Below, in pieces: positions 7,997-15,594 of a DNA stretch of 33,836 bases (within the stretch, counting starts at the first letter, position 1; each line of letters begins with the position of its first letter). The stretch comes from an uncultured bacterium (GTDB taxonomy: Bacteria > Cyanobacteriota > Vampirovibrionia > Gastranaerophilales > Gastranaerophilaceae). The position numbers were made by a program, and so were the translations under genes. The stretch is from contig CAMAGQ010000002.1 in assembly GCA_945833895.1 (NCBI GenBank), forward strand, positions 1-33,836. Reading direction: 5' to 3'. Under the pieces are notes generated by a model. The model worked only from the letters and a program-made list of their open reading frames with translations. It searched no databases and was not told the DNA's origin.

Positions 7997-8692
7997 ATGG
8001 CACTATATAAAGGTATAATTTTTGATTTTAACGGAACATTATATTGGGATTCGGCAAAGCACAAACAGGCATGGAGAGAATATTCCAAAAAGTTAAGAGG
8101 GACGCCGTTTTCCGATGAAGAAATGATTAAATACATGTTTGGAAGAACAAACGAGCAAATTATCCGTTATGCAATCTCAAAACAGCCGACACCTCAAATG
8201 GTCGAGGAACTCGGCGAGGAAAAAGAAGCCTTATACAGACAAATGTGCCTTGATGATGCCGAAAATTTCCATCTTGCAGACGGCGTCGTCGAGTTTTTGG
8301 ATTTCCTTAAAGAAAATAATATTCCAAGAACGATTGCGACTATGTCAGATAAAAATAACGTGGATTTTTACATAGAACATTTTAACCTTGCAAACTGGTT
8401 TGATATTGATAAAATCGTATATTCGGACGGAATTATCCCCGGAAAACCCGCACCTGATATTTACGAAATCGCTGCCAAAAACCTTGGACTGTCCCCGAAA
8501 GATTGCATTGTTGTAGAAGATGCCGTTTCAGGAATAGACTCAGCCAAAGCGGCAGGAATTGGCAAAATTATAGCAATTTGTTCAGAAGAAAGTCCTGAAC
8601 TGTACGAAAAAATACCTGCTGTTACAGGGATTATCAAAAGTTTCAGAGATTTCGACCGCTCGTTGTTTGAAACAAAAGTTATGGTAAAATAA
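7997..8692 (+). CDS. HAD-superfamily hydrolase, beta-phosphoglucomutase-like
   Basis: A 231-residue cytosolic HAD subfamily IA enzyme. Motif I is DFNGTL with nucleophile D10; the second acidic position is N12 instead of the usual Asp. The helical cap lies at about 16-85, motif II is ATMSD (about 113-117), the motif III lysine is in PGKPAPDIY, and motif IV is VVEDAVSGIDSAKAAG. This is the beta-phosphoglucomutase/phosphatase pattern. The N12 change occurs in some HAD branches, so it does not by itself show loss of activity. The substrate cannot be read from the sequence. It follows the TPR gene by three bases and converges on the heptose adenylyltransferase gene. Confidence 0.88.
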   Translation: MALYKGIIFDFNGTLYWDSAKHKQAWREYSKKLRGTPFSDEEMIKYMFGRTNEQIIRYAISKQPTPQMVEELGEEKEALYRQMCLDDAENFHLADGVVEFLDFLKENNIPRTIATMSDKNNVDFYIEHFNLANWFDIDKIVYSDGIIPGKPAPDIYEIAAKNLGLSPKDCIVVEDAVSGIDSAKAAGIGKIIAICSEESPELYEKIPAVTGIIKSFRDFDRSLFETKVMVK

Positions 8693-8709
8693 ACATTTCC
8701 GACCTGATT

Positions 8710-9183
8710 TTACCCCTCGTTATTGATTTTATTTATTGTATTTGTGGTTGATTTTCCCTGAACAAATTCGATAAACTCAACTCTTGTGTTATTTTTTCGC
8801 ATAATATCTGCCTCGGGAAGAGTTTCCATTGTGTAATCAGCACCTTTTGTATAAACATCAGGCTTAATCTCGTCAAGCAATGCCCCCGGACTGTTCTCAT
8901 CAAACATTACAACATAATCAACACAAGATAAAGCACACAAAATCTCAGCCCTGTCGTCTTGATTGTTTATAGGGCGGCTCGGACCTTTTATCGATTTCAC
9001 GGACTTATCGGAGTTCAGCAGTACGATTGAATAATCAGCAAAACTCTTTGTTTTCTGCAAATACCTGACATGCCCCACGTGCAAAATATCAAAACAACCG
9101 TTCGTTGCAACAACAGTTTTACCGCTTTTTTGCAAATTACGTACAAACCCTGCAACATTTTCTTTTCTTAAAACCTGTCCCAT
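8710..9183 (-). CDS. rfaE2: D-glycero-beta-D-manno-heptose 1-phosphate adenylyltransferase
   Basis: A 157-residue nucleotidyltransferase equivalent to the C-terminal half of HldE (stand-alone RfaE2/HldC type). It activates heptose 1-phosphate with ATP to ADP-heptose for the LPS inner core. The ATP site GCFDILHVGH (30-38, with H35 and H38 of the HxGH motif) is followed by LNSDKSVKSIKG, RAEILCALSCVDYVV, KPDVYTKGADYT and EFVQGKSTT, all family hallmarks. The kinase half (HldE N-domain) is absent, so it must be a separate gene. It is preceded by a GAGAGG ribosome site and the TATAAT box at 9207-9212. Its presence supports a Gram-negative envelope. Confidence 0.93.
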   Translation of the reverse strand: MGQVLRKENVAGFVRNLQKSGKTVVATNGCFDILHVGHVRYLQKTKSFADYSIVLLNSDKSVKSIKGPSRPINNQDDRAEILCALSCVDYVVMFDENSPGALLDEIKPDVYTKGADYTMETLPEADIMRKNNTRVEFIEFVQGKSTTNTINKINNEG

Positions 9184-9206
9184 AAATAAACCTCTCTGTT
9201 GTGATA

Positions 9207-9235
9207 ATTATACACAAAACACAGCGAGGGGTAAA
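9207..9235 (-). promoter_or_regulatory. promoter of rfaE2, with -35 inside a tandem repeat
   Basis: Read on the minus strand: TTTACC (9230-9235), a 17-base spacer, TATAAT (9207-9212), then the ribosome site and the ATG at 9183. The -35 box lies in the first copy of the 13-base tandem repeat at 9228-9264, so that repeat may have supplied or altered this promoter. Confidence 0.6.
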
Positions 9236-9517
9236 TATAGGGGGTAAATATAGGAGTAAATAAGGCTTTTTGCTATTGTAAGTTGAGGAAGGGCTAGGGT
9301 GGGTGCTTATTTTCCCTCTCCTAGGGAGCGGGAAAAGGTGAGGGTTCAATTAAATTCATGTAGAGGGTTATTTGGGGGAAACCCAACATTGATACTAAAC
9401 AAGCCAAGTCGTTCGGGTTTCTTCGCATTTTGTACAAATTTCTGCCCACTACAAAACATTTTTCTCAGAATGACGGAACCGTTACAAATCTTTGAAGTTA
9501 CCTATATATTTACCCCT
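9227..9517. repeat. inverted- and tandem-repeat segment, MITE-like or eroded
   Basis: The 13-mer AGGGGTAAATATA occurs at 9227-9239 and exactly inverted at 9505-9517, bounding about 290 bases. At the left end GGGGTAAATATAG is tandemly duplicated (9228-9240, 9241-9253) with a third degenerate copy to 9264. Inside are partly palindromic C/G-rich stretches (CCCTCTCC...GGTGAGGG near 9314-9343, GGGTTATTT...GAAACCC near 9366-9385) unlike the surrounding coding DNA. The right copy lies inside the 3' end of the small gene at 9482. I see no transposase and no clear target duplication. It could be a miniature inverted-repeat element or a cluster of intergenic repeats. The 9184-9481 gap holds no gene I can support. 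Confidence 0.45.
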
Positions 9518-9676
9518 GCCCCTCTGCTTCTGAAATTCTGCATCAAGAGTATCGAGTTGCTTTTGGAACTCAACTTCATTTATCGGCGGGTATATGCCTG
9601 CATATTTTGCCAGAAAGCCGCCTACGGTATTTACATCATCCATTAAGCCTTCAAGTTTTAAATCTGAAATGTTCAT
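9482..9676 (-). CDS. 64-residue protein, unknown
   Basis: A short protein beginning MNISDLKLEGLMDDVNTV, acidic and helical, with no signal peptide or metal motif. An AGGAGC ribosome site sits directly upstream of the ATG, which argues that it is translated. It follows asd by 78 bases on the same strand. The last 15 residues (RGRGKYIGNFKDL) are encoded partly by the 13-base inverted repeat at 9505-9517, so the C-terminus may have been altered by repeat insertion. No family is recognised. Confidence 0.5.
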   Translation of the reverse strand: MNISDLKLEGLMDDVNTVGGFLAKYAGIYPPINEVEFQKQLDTLDAEFQKQRGRGKYIGNFKDL

Positions 9677-9754
9677 TATATGCTCCTTTATCTGTTTTGA
9701 TAAAGTGTGCTGAAAATAATAATTGCCTTTAATCTCTTATTTTGTTACAAAAAA

Positions 9755-10777
9755 TTAATATAATTCCATTTCAATAACTTTTTTGCATAATCTTACGGTA
9801 TTCAGAGCCGCACCTATTCTGATATTATCGGCAACGCACCACAGAGAAATTCCGTTATCAAACGCAAGATTTTTTCTTATACGTCCGACAAATACAGGAT
9901 TTACGCCTGAGGCATCACGTGTTGTAGGATATTCAAAGTTATCAGGATTATCCATAACTGTTATGCCGAAAGAGTTACCTAAAATTTCACGAACTTCTTC
10001 AGGAGTTACAGGTTTTTCAAACTCAATATCAACGGCTTCGGAATGTCCGTTATACACCGGAACACGTGCCGCAGTGCAAGAAATCGGCAAATCTTGAGGC
10101 AAGTGAAGAATTTTTTTTGTTTCGTTTACAACTTTCATTTCTTCTTTTGTATAACCGTTTTCGCAGAATACGTCAATCTGCGGAATAACGTTGAACGAAA
10201 TAGGCTTTTTGAACGCAACATTTGTAAAATCTTCACCGTTCAAGGTTGCTTTTGTGTTTTCGGTTAATTCGTTTATGGCTTTCAAGCCTGCACCAGAAAC
10301 AGCCTGATAAGTAGATACCAATAATTTTTTTATTCCAAACTTTTCATGAAGAGGTTTTAACACCAACATAAGTTGAGAAGTTGAACAGTTCGGGTTTGCG
10401 ATAATCCCTTGATGTTTTCTCAAATCTTCGTCGTTAACGTAAGCAATAACAAGAGGTACATCTTTTTCCATTCTGAATGCTGATGAATTATCAATGATAA
10501 CCCCGCCGCGTTTTACGATTTCAGGAGCGAACTTTTGAGATGTTGAACCGCCTGCTGATGCCAGTACGATATTCACGTTGTCAAAACTTTCAGGAACTGC
10601 TTCTTCTACAGTGTATTCCTTGCCCTGAAATTCAATTTTTGAACCCGCACTTTTTGCACTTGATAAAAATTTTATTGAATTAAATTCAACTTTTAATTCG
10701 TCAATAATTTTAGTAATTTCTCTTCCAACAACACCGGTTGCACCTAATACTGCAATATTCGCTTTTTCTTTTGTCAT
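9755..10777 (-). CDS. asd: aspartate-semialdehyde dehydrogenase
   Basis: A 340-residue enzyme that reduces aspartyl phosphate to aspartate semialdehyde with NADPH, the branch point to lysine/diaminopimelate, threonine and methionine. It has the NADP loop GATGVVGRE (12-20), VLASAGGS, the catalytic cysteine C131 in NPNCSTS, STYQAVSGAG (about 156-165), and near the C-terminus RIGAALNTVRL. Length and motifs fit the bacterial Asd family. It stands upstream of the 64-residue gene on the same strand and diverges from the helical-repeat gene at 10981. It feeds the same diaminopimelate pathway as dapL at 32490. Confidence 0.97.
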   Translation of the reverse strand: MTKEKANIAVLGATGVVGREITKIIDELKVEFNSIKFLSSAKSAGSKIEFQGKEYTVEEAVPESFDNVNIVLASAGGSTSQKFAPEIVKRGGVIIDNSSAFRMEKDVPLVIAYVNDEDLRKHQGIIANPNCSTSQLMLVLKPLHEKFGIKKLLVSTYQAVSGAGLKAINELTENTKATLNGEDFTNVAFKKPISFNVIPQIDVFCENGYTKEEMKVVNETKKILHLPQDLPISCTAARVPVYNGHSEAVDIEFEKPVTPEEVREILGNSFGITVMDNPDNFEYPTTRDASGVNPVFVGRIRKNLAFDNGISLWCVADNIRIGAALNTVRLCKKVIEMELY

Positions 10778-10980
10778 AATTTCCTCTTCTTTTTGATAAA
10801 AATTTTTACTTATCTATAATACTACAAGAATGGTAATAAAAACGAAAATTTTCGCAATGTTTTAAAAAGATTTTACAATATGCGGAAAAATTATTACTTT
10901 TTGTTAAATTTTGTAATTATTTTGAAATTTAGTGAAAAAAAATACATTAATATATTTAAGAGAGATTTTAAGGATTACTA

Positions 10981-11886
10981 ATGTCAATCAGAATTGAAAC
11001 AGATTTAGCATACATCCAGAGCCGATTGAACATCTCCGCATCAAAAATGGAGTTGTACAAAGAAAAGACACTGGAAGAAATTATTGAAGCAGAAGCCGCC
11101 GAGGGCAATCAGGCTGCAATTCAAATGGCTGCCGATATGTTCACGAATGTTTCACAATTGATTGAACTTTTCCAACTCGCAGACCCTGATAACAAACTTG
11201 CGATAATGACCGGCATGTCATCTTCTCAACTGGATAATATCGTTCCACTGCTTGAAAAAAACGACCTTGTGGAAGGTTTGAACTACTTTACGCAAGATGC
11301 TCTGCTTGATTTGTTGAAAAAAATACCGAAAGAAGAACTCATCAACGTGGTTTTGGAACTTTTCTCTCAGCAGGAAATCATTGAATACATGCCTGAAGAG
11401 CAGCTAGATAAATTGCTGACGGGACTTGATATGGATAAAAGCATGCTCCTTAATAATTTGCAAATGCTGCCTGAAATATACCTTCAACAGATTTATGAAA
11501 GTGTTTCCGGTGAAGAAGCAGACGGCAATTCTGGTGAAATGATTGCACAGATTAGCCAACTTGGAGATTTGGATTATAGAAATGCAATCCAAAACCTCCA
11601 GCCTGCTCAGAAAAAATTGTTATCGTATAAACTTGTTAATCAGGAAAACAAATTCTTTGAAACCTTTGACACAGATGCTTATACAAAAATTATAAACCGT
11701 GAACGCGATAAAGAGGAACTTGTCAAAGGGATGCGGGTTATCAGACCTGAATATTTGCAAAAAATGATAACGGAACTTCCGCAAGATTTGCTTTCCGTTG
11801 TTACAACTCAAGTTGATACGGAAAAATTTGCGGATGCTTTGATTAACAAATATCCTGAAATAATCGCAAAAATTGTTGCTGGTTAG
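10981..11886 (+). CDS. helical-repeat protein resembling MgtE N-domain/FliG repeats
   Basis: A 301-residue, wholly alpha-helical, soluble protein rich in L, E, Q and D. From about residue 45 it is built of short helix pairs with I/L/D-P spacing (LADPDNKLAIMTGMSSSQLD, IPKEELINVVLELFSQQEI, MPEEQLDKLLTGLDMDK, LPQDLLSVVTTQVDTEK), the pattern of the MgtE N-terminal and FliG armadillo-like superhelices. There is no CBS or membrane domain, so it is not an MgtE transporter. No flagellar genes are in the window. It probably acts as a protein-binding scaffold. An AAGGAT ribosome site precedes the ATG, with TTGAAA at 10922 as a possible -35. It ends 13 bases from the convergent CHAP gene. Confidence 0.75.
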   Translation: MSIRIETDLAYIQSRLNISASKMELYKEKTLEEIIEAEAAEGNQAAIQMAADMFTNVSQLIELFQLADPDNKLAIMTGMSSSQLDNIVPLLEKNDLVEGLNYFTQDALLDLLKKIPKEELINVVLELFSQQEIIEYMPEEQLDKLLTGLDMDKSMLLNNLQMLPEIYLQQIYESVSGEEADGNSGEMIAQISQLGDLDYRNAIQNLQPAQKKLLSYKLVNQENKFFETFDTDAYTKIINRERDKEELVKGMRVIRPEYLQKMITELPQDLLSVVTTQVDTEKFADALINKYPEIIAKIVAG

Positions 11887-11899
11887 TTTGAATTAAGTT

Positions 11900-13756
11900 T
11901 TATGCTAACCATTTATTCATCTGTACAAAACCGTCAAAGCCGCCGCCTACAGAGTGTTTTGATGAGTAATGATGTTTTGTTACGGCATCACTTGAGTTGC
12001 CTTCGATAGTATCAAATGAACCGTCAGGATAAACTTTTGAAACAATTCCGACGTGACCTGTAGATGATGATTTTGTCCACATTGCCAAGTCACCTTTTTG
12101 CGGAGTGTAATTTGAGTTTATACTTGCATAACAACCTGCATTTTGTGCTTTATGTTTGATTTCTTGAGATGATGCCGTGTAGCCAAAAGTTTCGCTGTTG
12201 TTAGAATTTTGTCCTGCTCCGTATAACCATGATAAAAATGAGGCACACCAAGGGTTGCCGTCAACAGAACCGTTTTTATATTTTCTGATTTCGGCACTGT
12301 CATTTGATGAACCGTTTTCACGAACTCCTATTTGAGATTCCGCAAGTTCAACCGCTTTGTCTGCCTTATCAGATGTGTCTGAATATTTTGATACGGCGTT
12401 ATCGGCTTCTTTTTGAGAAATAATTTTGTTAATCTCTTGAACTTCTTTTTGTGCAGATTGGTATTCGGAATTTGCCTGAGAAAGTTCTCTTGCTTTTACT
12501 GCTTCAACGTTTTGAATAGCCTTGTTGTATTGTGCGAGTTTCGCTTTTGTTGCTTCTGTGCAGTTTTTATTAACAAGTTCGTCTAACTTTGCTTTTTCTG
12601 CTTGAAGTTTTGTTTTTTCGGCTTCAAGTTTAGTTTTTTCTTTGTTTAACTTTTCAAGATTTTTGTTCAATTTTTCCAGTTGAGATTTTTGTTTTTCAAC
12701 TTCTTTTTTCTTTTCGGAAATTTGTTTTGTTAATTCGTTTTTCTTTGCAGAAAGTTGAGCATCTTTTTCTCTGTCCTCAGGTTTGCCTGATGGAGCAGGA
12801 AGTTTAGACAACGCACCTTCCAAAGATGCAAGCAATGTTTCTGAATTTGAAATTGTTGATTCTTGTTCAGAAATTTCAGATTTTTTTGCGGTAATTTCTT
12901 GTGCATTTTTGTCTAATTCAACTTGATTTTTCTCGATTTTCGCATTGTTTTTAATAATTTGTTTTGCGAATTTCTTAGCACCTGAATCGTTTTTCAAAGC
13001 ATCTTCGTAAGCCTTTTTAGCGTTTTCTGCTGCGGCTTTTGCAGACTTAATACCTTCGGTATTACCTGATTGAACGGCTTTCAAGGCTTCACGTTTTTCT
13101 GATAAGTTTGCTTCTCTGTTTGCTTTTTCTGACTTCAATTCAGGCAAACTCATATTGTGAACAGTTTTTGGTTGAACCTGAGCAGGAGCAGAATGTCTGA
13201 CAGCACCGCCGCCTCTTGTTGTAGAAACCCTTGCAGGGGCTTGAGAAACTTGAGGTTGAACTGTTGGCGTTTGTACAGGTTCAGGCATTTCCAAGAAATT
13301 TGCAATACTTTCAAGGTCAATTCCTTCTTCTTTGATTAACTTTTCAAAATCATCAAGAGAAAGAGTTTCGCCGTCGCCATCTTTCAATGCAAGATTTTTC
13401 ACGTATTCTTTTGCCTCTTCAACAGAAATTTCACCGTCACTATTTTTATCGGCTGCTGCCTTAACCTTATCAAGCGAGAAAAATTCTTTCAACACGTATT
13501 CTAAAGGTGATATCTCAACGTTTTCGGTATTATTTGCAGGAGTTTTCAAGACTTTATCGTAATCGATGTTAGCCATTTCCTCTTTATTTGCACCGGTAAA
13601 AATAGAATTACCGTTGAATTTCACGGATGAATTGTCATTGTTAAACAAAGATGTTGCAAAAGGATTTTCGCCGGCGTTAACCTGCGGTTTGATTGAATAG
13701 CCTTGAGCAATTCCGTTTGCTGAAATCTTTTTGTTTAAAAACTCATAATAATTCAT
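11900..13756 (-). CDS. EF-hand/coiled-coil/CHAP peptidoglycan hydrolase
   Basis: A 618-residue modular protein. Two EF-hand-like calcium loops lie at 103-114 (DKNSDGEISVEE) and about 124-137 (KDGDGETLSLDD). A P/Q/A-rich linker follows (about 160-200), then a long K/E/A-rich coiled coil (about 205-450), and a C-terminal CHAP domain (about 475-618). In the CHAP domain C504 (NPWCASFLSW) is the nucleophile, H568 (GHVGIVSKV) the general base, and E/N of EGNSSD complete the site. CHAP enzymes cut peptidoglycan amide bonds as amidases or endopeptidases. No signal peptide is evident, so export by another route or an intracellular store is possible. A GGGGAAAAG ribosome site precedes the ATG. It diverges from radA. 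Confidence 0.85.
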   Translation of the reverse strand: MNYYEFLNKKISANGIAQGYSIKPQVNAGENPFATSLFNNDNSSVKFNGNSIFTGANKEEMANIDYDKVLKTPANNTENVEISPLEYVLKEFFSLDKVKAAADKNSDGEISVEEAKEYVKNLALKDGDGETLSLDDFEKLIKEEGIDLESIANFLEMPEPVQTPTVQPQVSQAPARVSTTRGGGAVRHSAPAQVQPKTVHNMSLPELKSEKANREANLSEKREALKAVQSGNTEGIKSAKAAAENAKKAYEDALKNDSGAKKFAKQIIKNNAKIEKNQVELDKNAQEITAKKSEISEQESTISNSETLLASLEGALSKLPAPSGKPEDREKDAQLSAKKNELTKQISEKKKEVEKQKSQLEKLNKNLEKLNKEKTKLEAEKTKLQAEKAKLDELVNKNCTEATKAKLAQYNKAIQNVEAVKARELSQANSEYQSAQKEVQEINKIISQKEADNAVSKYSDTSDKADKAVELAESQIGVRENGSSNDSAEIRKYKNGSVDGNPWCASFLSWLYGAGQNSNNSETFGYTASSQEIKHKAQNAGCYASINSNYTPQKGDLAMWTKSSSTGHVGIVSKVYPDGSFDTIEGNSSDAVTKHHYSSKHSVGGGFDGFVQMNKWLA

Positions 13757-13889
13757 CTTTTCCCCGTTTAAAAAATCTCTTAATATTTCACATATATATA
13801 AAGGTTAAATATTTATGAAAATTGATTAATTTTCGAATAATTGAAACAATTCTTCATATTTCGTTACAGCCAAATATAAAAATTTCACC

Positions 13890-13895
13890 TATAAT
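13890..13895 (+). promoter_or_regulatory. -10 box giving a likely leaderless radA mRNA
   Basis: A perfect TATAAT ends six bases before the radA ATG (13902). There is no Shine-Dalgarno sequence. The zinc-finger Cys at residue 10 shows that the start cannot be much further downstream. The -35 region is poor. Confidence 0.45.
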
Positions 13896-13901
13896 AGAAA
13901 T

Positions 13902-15272
13902 ATGGCGAAAGTAAAAACGAAATGGATATGTCAGCAGTGCGGTTACGAATCGGCAGGATATTTGGGAAAATGTCCCGAATGCGGTTCGTGGAGCAGTTTT
14001 GTTGAAGAAGTTCAAACAAACTTAAAACCTCAAAACATTTCACCGCAAGGAATTTCAAACGAGGCAAAACCCTCTTTAATCAAGGATATTCATATTGGTG
14101 AAGAGGTCAGAGTAAGCACAAACATTTCGGAGTTTGACAGAATTTTAGGCGGAGGACTTGTTCAAGGTTCATTGATTTTGATTGCGGGCGACCCGGGGAT
14201 AGGAAAATCAACAATACTGCTTCAAACAAGCGGTGAACTTGCAAAAAATAACCAGAAGATTTTATACGTTTCTGCGGAAGAATCCGCAAGCCAATTGAAA
14301 CTCAGGGCGAACAGGCTCGGAGTTATTTCGGATAATTTGTACGTTTATCCTCAGACAAATTTGGAAAATATCAGGCAACAAATTGATGAAATTCAGCCTG
14401 ATACGGTTGTAATAGACAGTATTCAAGCGATTTACTCACAAACCGTCGCAAGTTCGGCGGGAAGTGTTTCGCAAATTCGTGAATGCTGCAACATACTTAT
14501 GCAGATTGCCAAAACTCAAAACATTACTGTTATTGTGATAGGTCACGTTACAAAAGACGGCAACATCGCAGGTCCTAAGATTTTAGAACACATGGTTGAT
14601 GCCGTAATTTCTTTTGAAGGCGACAAATACAAGTCTTACAGAATGCTCAGAGCATTGAAAAACCGTTTTGGAAACACATCGGAAGTCGGGATTTTTGAAA
14701 TGCACGAGAAAGGACTTGTCGAAGTTAAAAACCCTAACGAACTGTTCTTAAACGAGCGTTCACAGGATGCAATCCCCGGCAGTGCAATTATTGTAACAAA
14801 CGAAGGCACAAGACCGTTGCTCGTTGAAATTCAGGCACTTGTCGGCACAACGCCTTATCCGACCCCAAGAAGAGTAACAAACGGGGTCGACACAAGCAGA
14901 CTTTTGCAAATCCTTGCGGTTCTTGAAAAACGGGTTGGATTGAATTTGTCAAAACAAGATGTCTACGTAAACGTTATGGGCGGATTGGAAATTGATGAGC
15001 CGAGTGCAGATTTAGGAATTGCCCTTGCTATCGCAACTTGTGCCAGAGATGTTGTGGTTGACCCGCAAACGGTTATCATCGGCGAAATCGGTTTATCAGG
15101 TGAAATTCACCCTGTCTGCAATCTTGACAAACGTTTAAACGAAGCGGTTATTTCAGGGTTCAAAAAGGCAATTGTTCCTTACGCTAACCGTGATGTTGAA
15201 AACGACAAAATAAAAGTCGTTCCCGTTAAACGTTTGATTGACGCAATCTCAGCCTGCATCTCTCCAAATTAA
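13902..15272 (+). CDS. radA: DNA repair protein RadA (Sms)
   Basis: A 456-residue RecA-like ATPase that promotes branch migration and processing of recombination intermediates. An N-terminal four-Cys zinc finger (C10, C13, C24, C27) is followed by Walker A GDPGIGKST (96-104), a Walker B region (TVVIDSIQAIY), the RadA-specific KNRFG motif (253-257), and a C-terminal Lon-protease-like domain without catalytic residues (LDKRLNEAVISGFKKAIVP near 405-425). Full length. It starts six bases after TATAAT with no ribosome site, so it is a leaderless candidate. It lies 18 bases from the divergent -10 region of the CHAP gene side and is followed by a pilin-like remnant on the other strand. Confidence 0.97.
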   Translation: MAKVKTKWICQQCGYESAGYLGKCPECGSWSSFVEEVQTNLKPQNISPQGISNEAKPSLIKDIHIGEEVRVSTNISEFDRILGGGLVQGSLILIAGDPGIGKSTILLQTSGELAKNNQKILYVSAEESASQLKLRANRLGVISDNLYVYPQTNLENIRQQIDEIQPDTVVIDSIQAIYSQTVASSAGSVSQIRECCNILMQIAKTQNITVIVIGHVTKDGNIAGPKILEHMVDAVISFEGDKYKSYRMLRALKNRFGNTSEVGIFEMHEKGLVEVKNPNELFLNERSQDAIPGSAIIVTNEGTRPLLVEIQALVGTTPYPTPRRVTNGVDTSRLLQILAVLEKRVGLNLSKQDVYVNVMGGLEIDEPSADLGIALAIATCARDVVVDPQTVIIGEIGLSGEIHPVCNLDKRLNEAVISGFKKAIVPYANRDVENDKIKVVPVKRLIDAISACISPN

Positions 15273-15273
15273 T

Positions 15274-15513
15274 TTATTTTAGTCCTGACAATACAGTTTT
15301 AAAATAGTTCGGGTCTGTAACAGCATTCTGCGAGCATGCAATACCGTTATTTGCAGCATTTGATGTTTTTGAACAATATTGCTCTTTATCAAAATTAGTA
15401 CCCGTAGCCCCCATTGGCACAATATCATCATTAACCATTTGGAATGCAAAAGTGTCAACCCCCATACGATTAGGAAGTTTGCCATGCCCGTTTAAAAAAT
15501 TTTCTCAGAAACC
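15274..15513 (-). pseudogene. remnant of a type IV pilin-like C-terminus
   Basis: On the minus strand the frame reads NGHGKLPNRMGVDTFAFQMV, then NDDIVPMGATG and a Cys-containing tail (QYCSKTSNAANNGIACSQ). The motif G-K-x-P-N-R-x-G-x-D-x-F-x-F is the C-terminal block of the pilin-like proteins of this lineage as I recall them. An in-frame TGA at about 15511-15513 cuts it off and no prepilin methylation motif or start lies upstream, so only the last 80 or so codons survive. The residues before the stop (LIKRGF) weakly recall a prepilin leader. The 3' end abuts the radA stop. It could alternatively be a short expressed ORF from the ATG at 15465, which has no ribosome site. Confidence 0.5.
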
Positions 15514-15564
15514 TCGTTTAATTAATTCAACAAAAGATTGATACCTTTTTCATACTGTATGCGA

Positions 15565-15570
15565 TATAAT
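15565..15570 (+). promoter_or_regulatory. -10 box of cinA, defines the start codon
   Basis: TATAAT lies 25 bases before the ATG at 15595, which has an AAAAAGGAG ribosome site. A TTG-initiated extension from 15538 would begin upstream of this promoter, so the start at 15595 is preferred. Confidence 0.55.
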
Positions 15571-15594
15571 TGGATTACGAAAAAGGAGAATATT

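Noticed and set aside
9207..9264. CRISPR-like array in the 13-base tandem repeats
   Set aside because: Only three short head-to-tail copies without spacers and no cas genes.
9299..9646. Plus-strand 115-codon open frame through the repeat segment
   Set aside because: It runs through the repeats and antisense to the 64-residue gene with unnatural composition and no ribosome site.
10981..11886. Calling the helical-repeat gene an MgtE magnesium transporter
   Set aside because: There is no CBS pair and no membrane domain. Only the repeat type is similar.
15279..15485. Second minus-strand open frame (68 codons) over the pilin remnant
   Set aside because: It is a different frame of the same DNA. 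The other frame carries the pilin-like motif.
15538..15594. 19-codon upstream extension of pncC
   Set aside because: It begins with TTG upstream of the TATAAT box at 15565. The ATG at 15595 has the good ribosome site.
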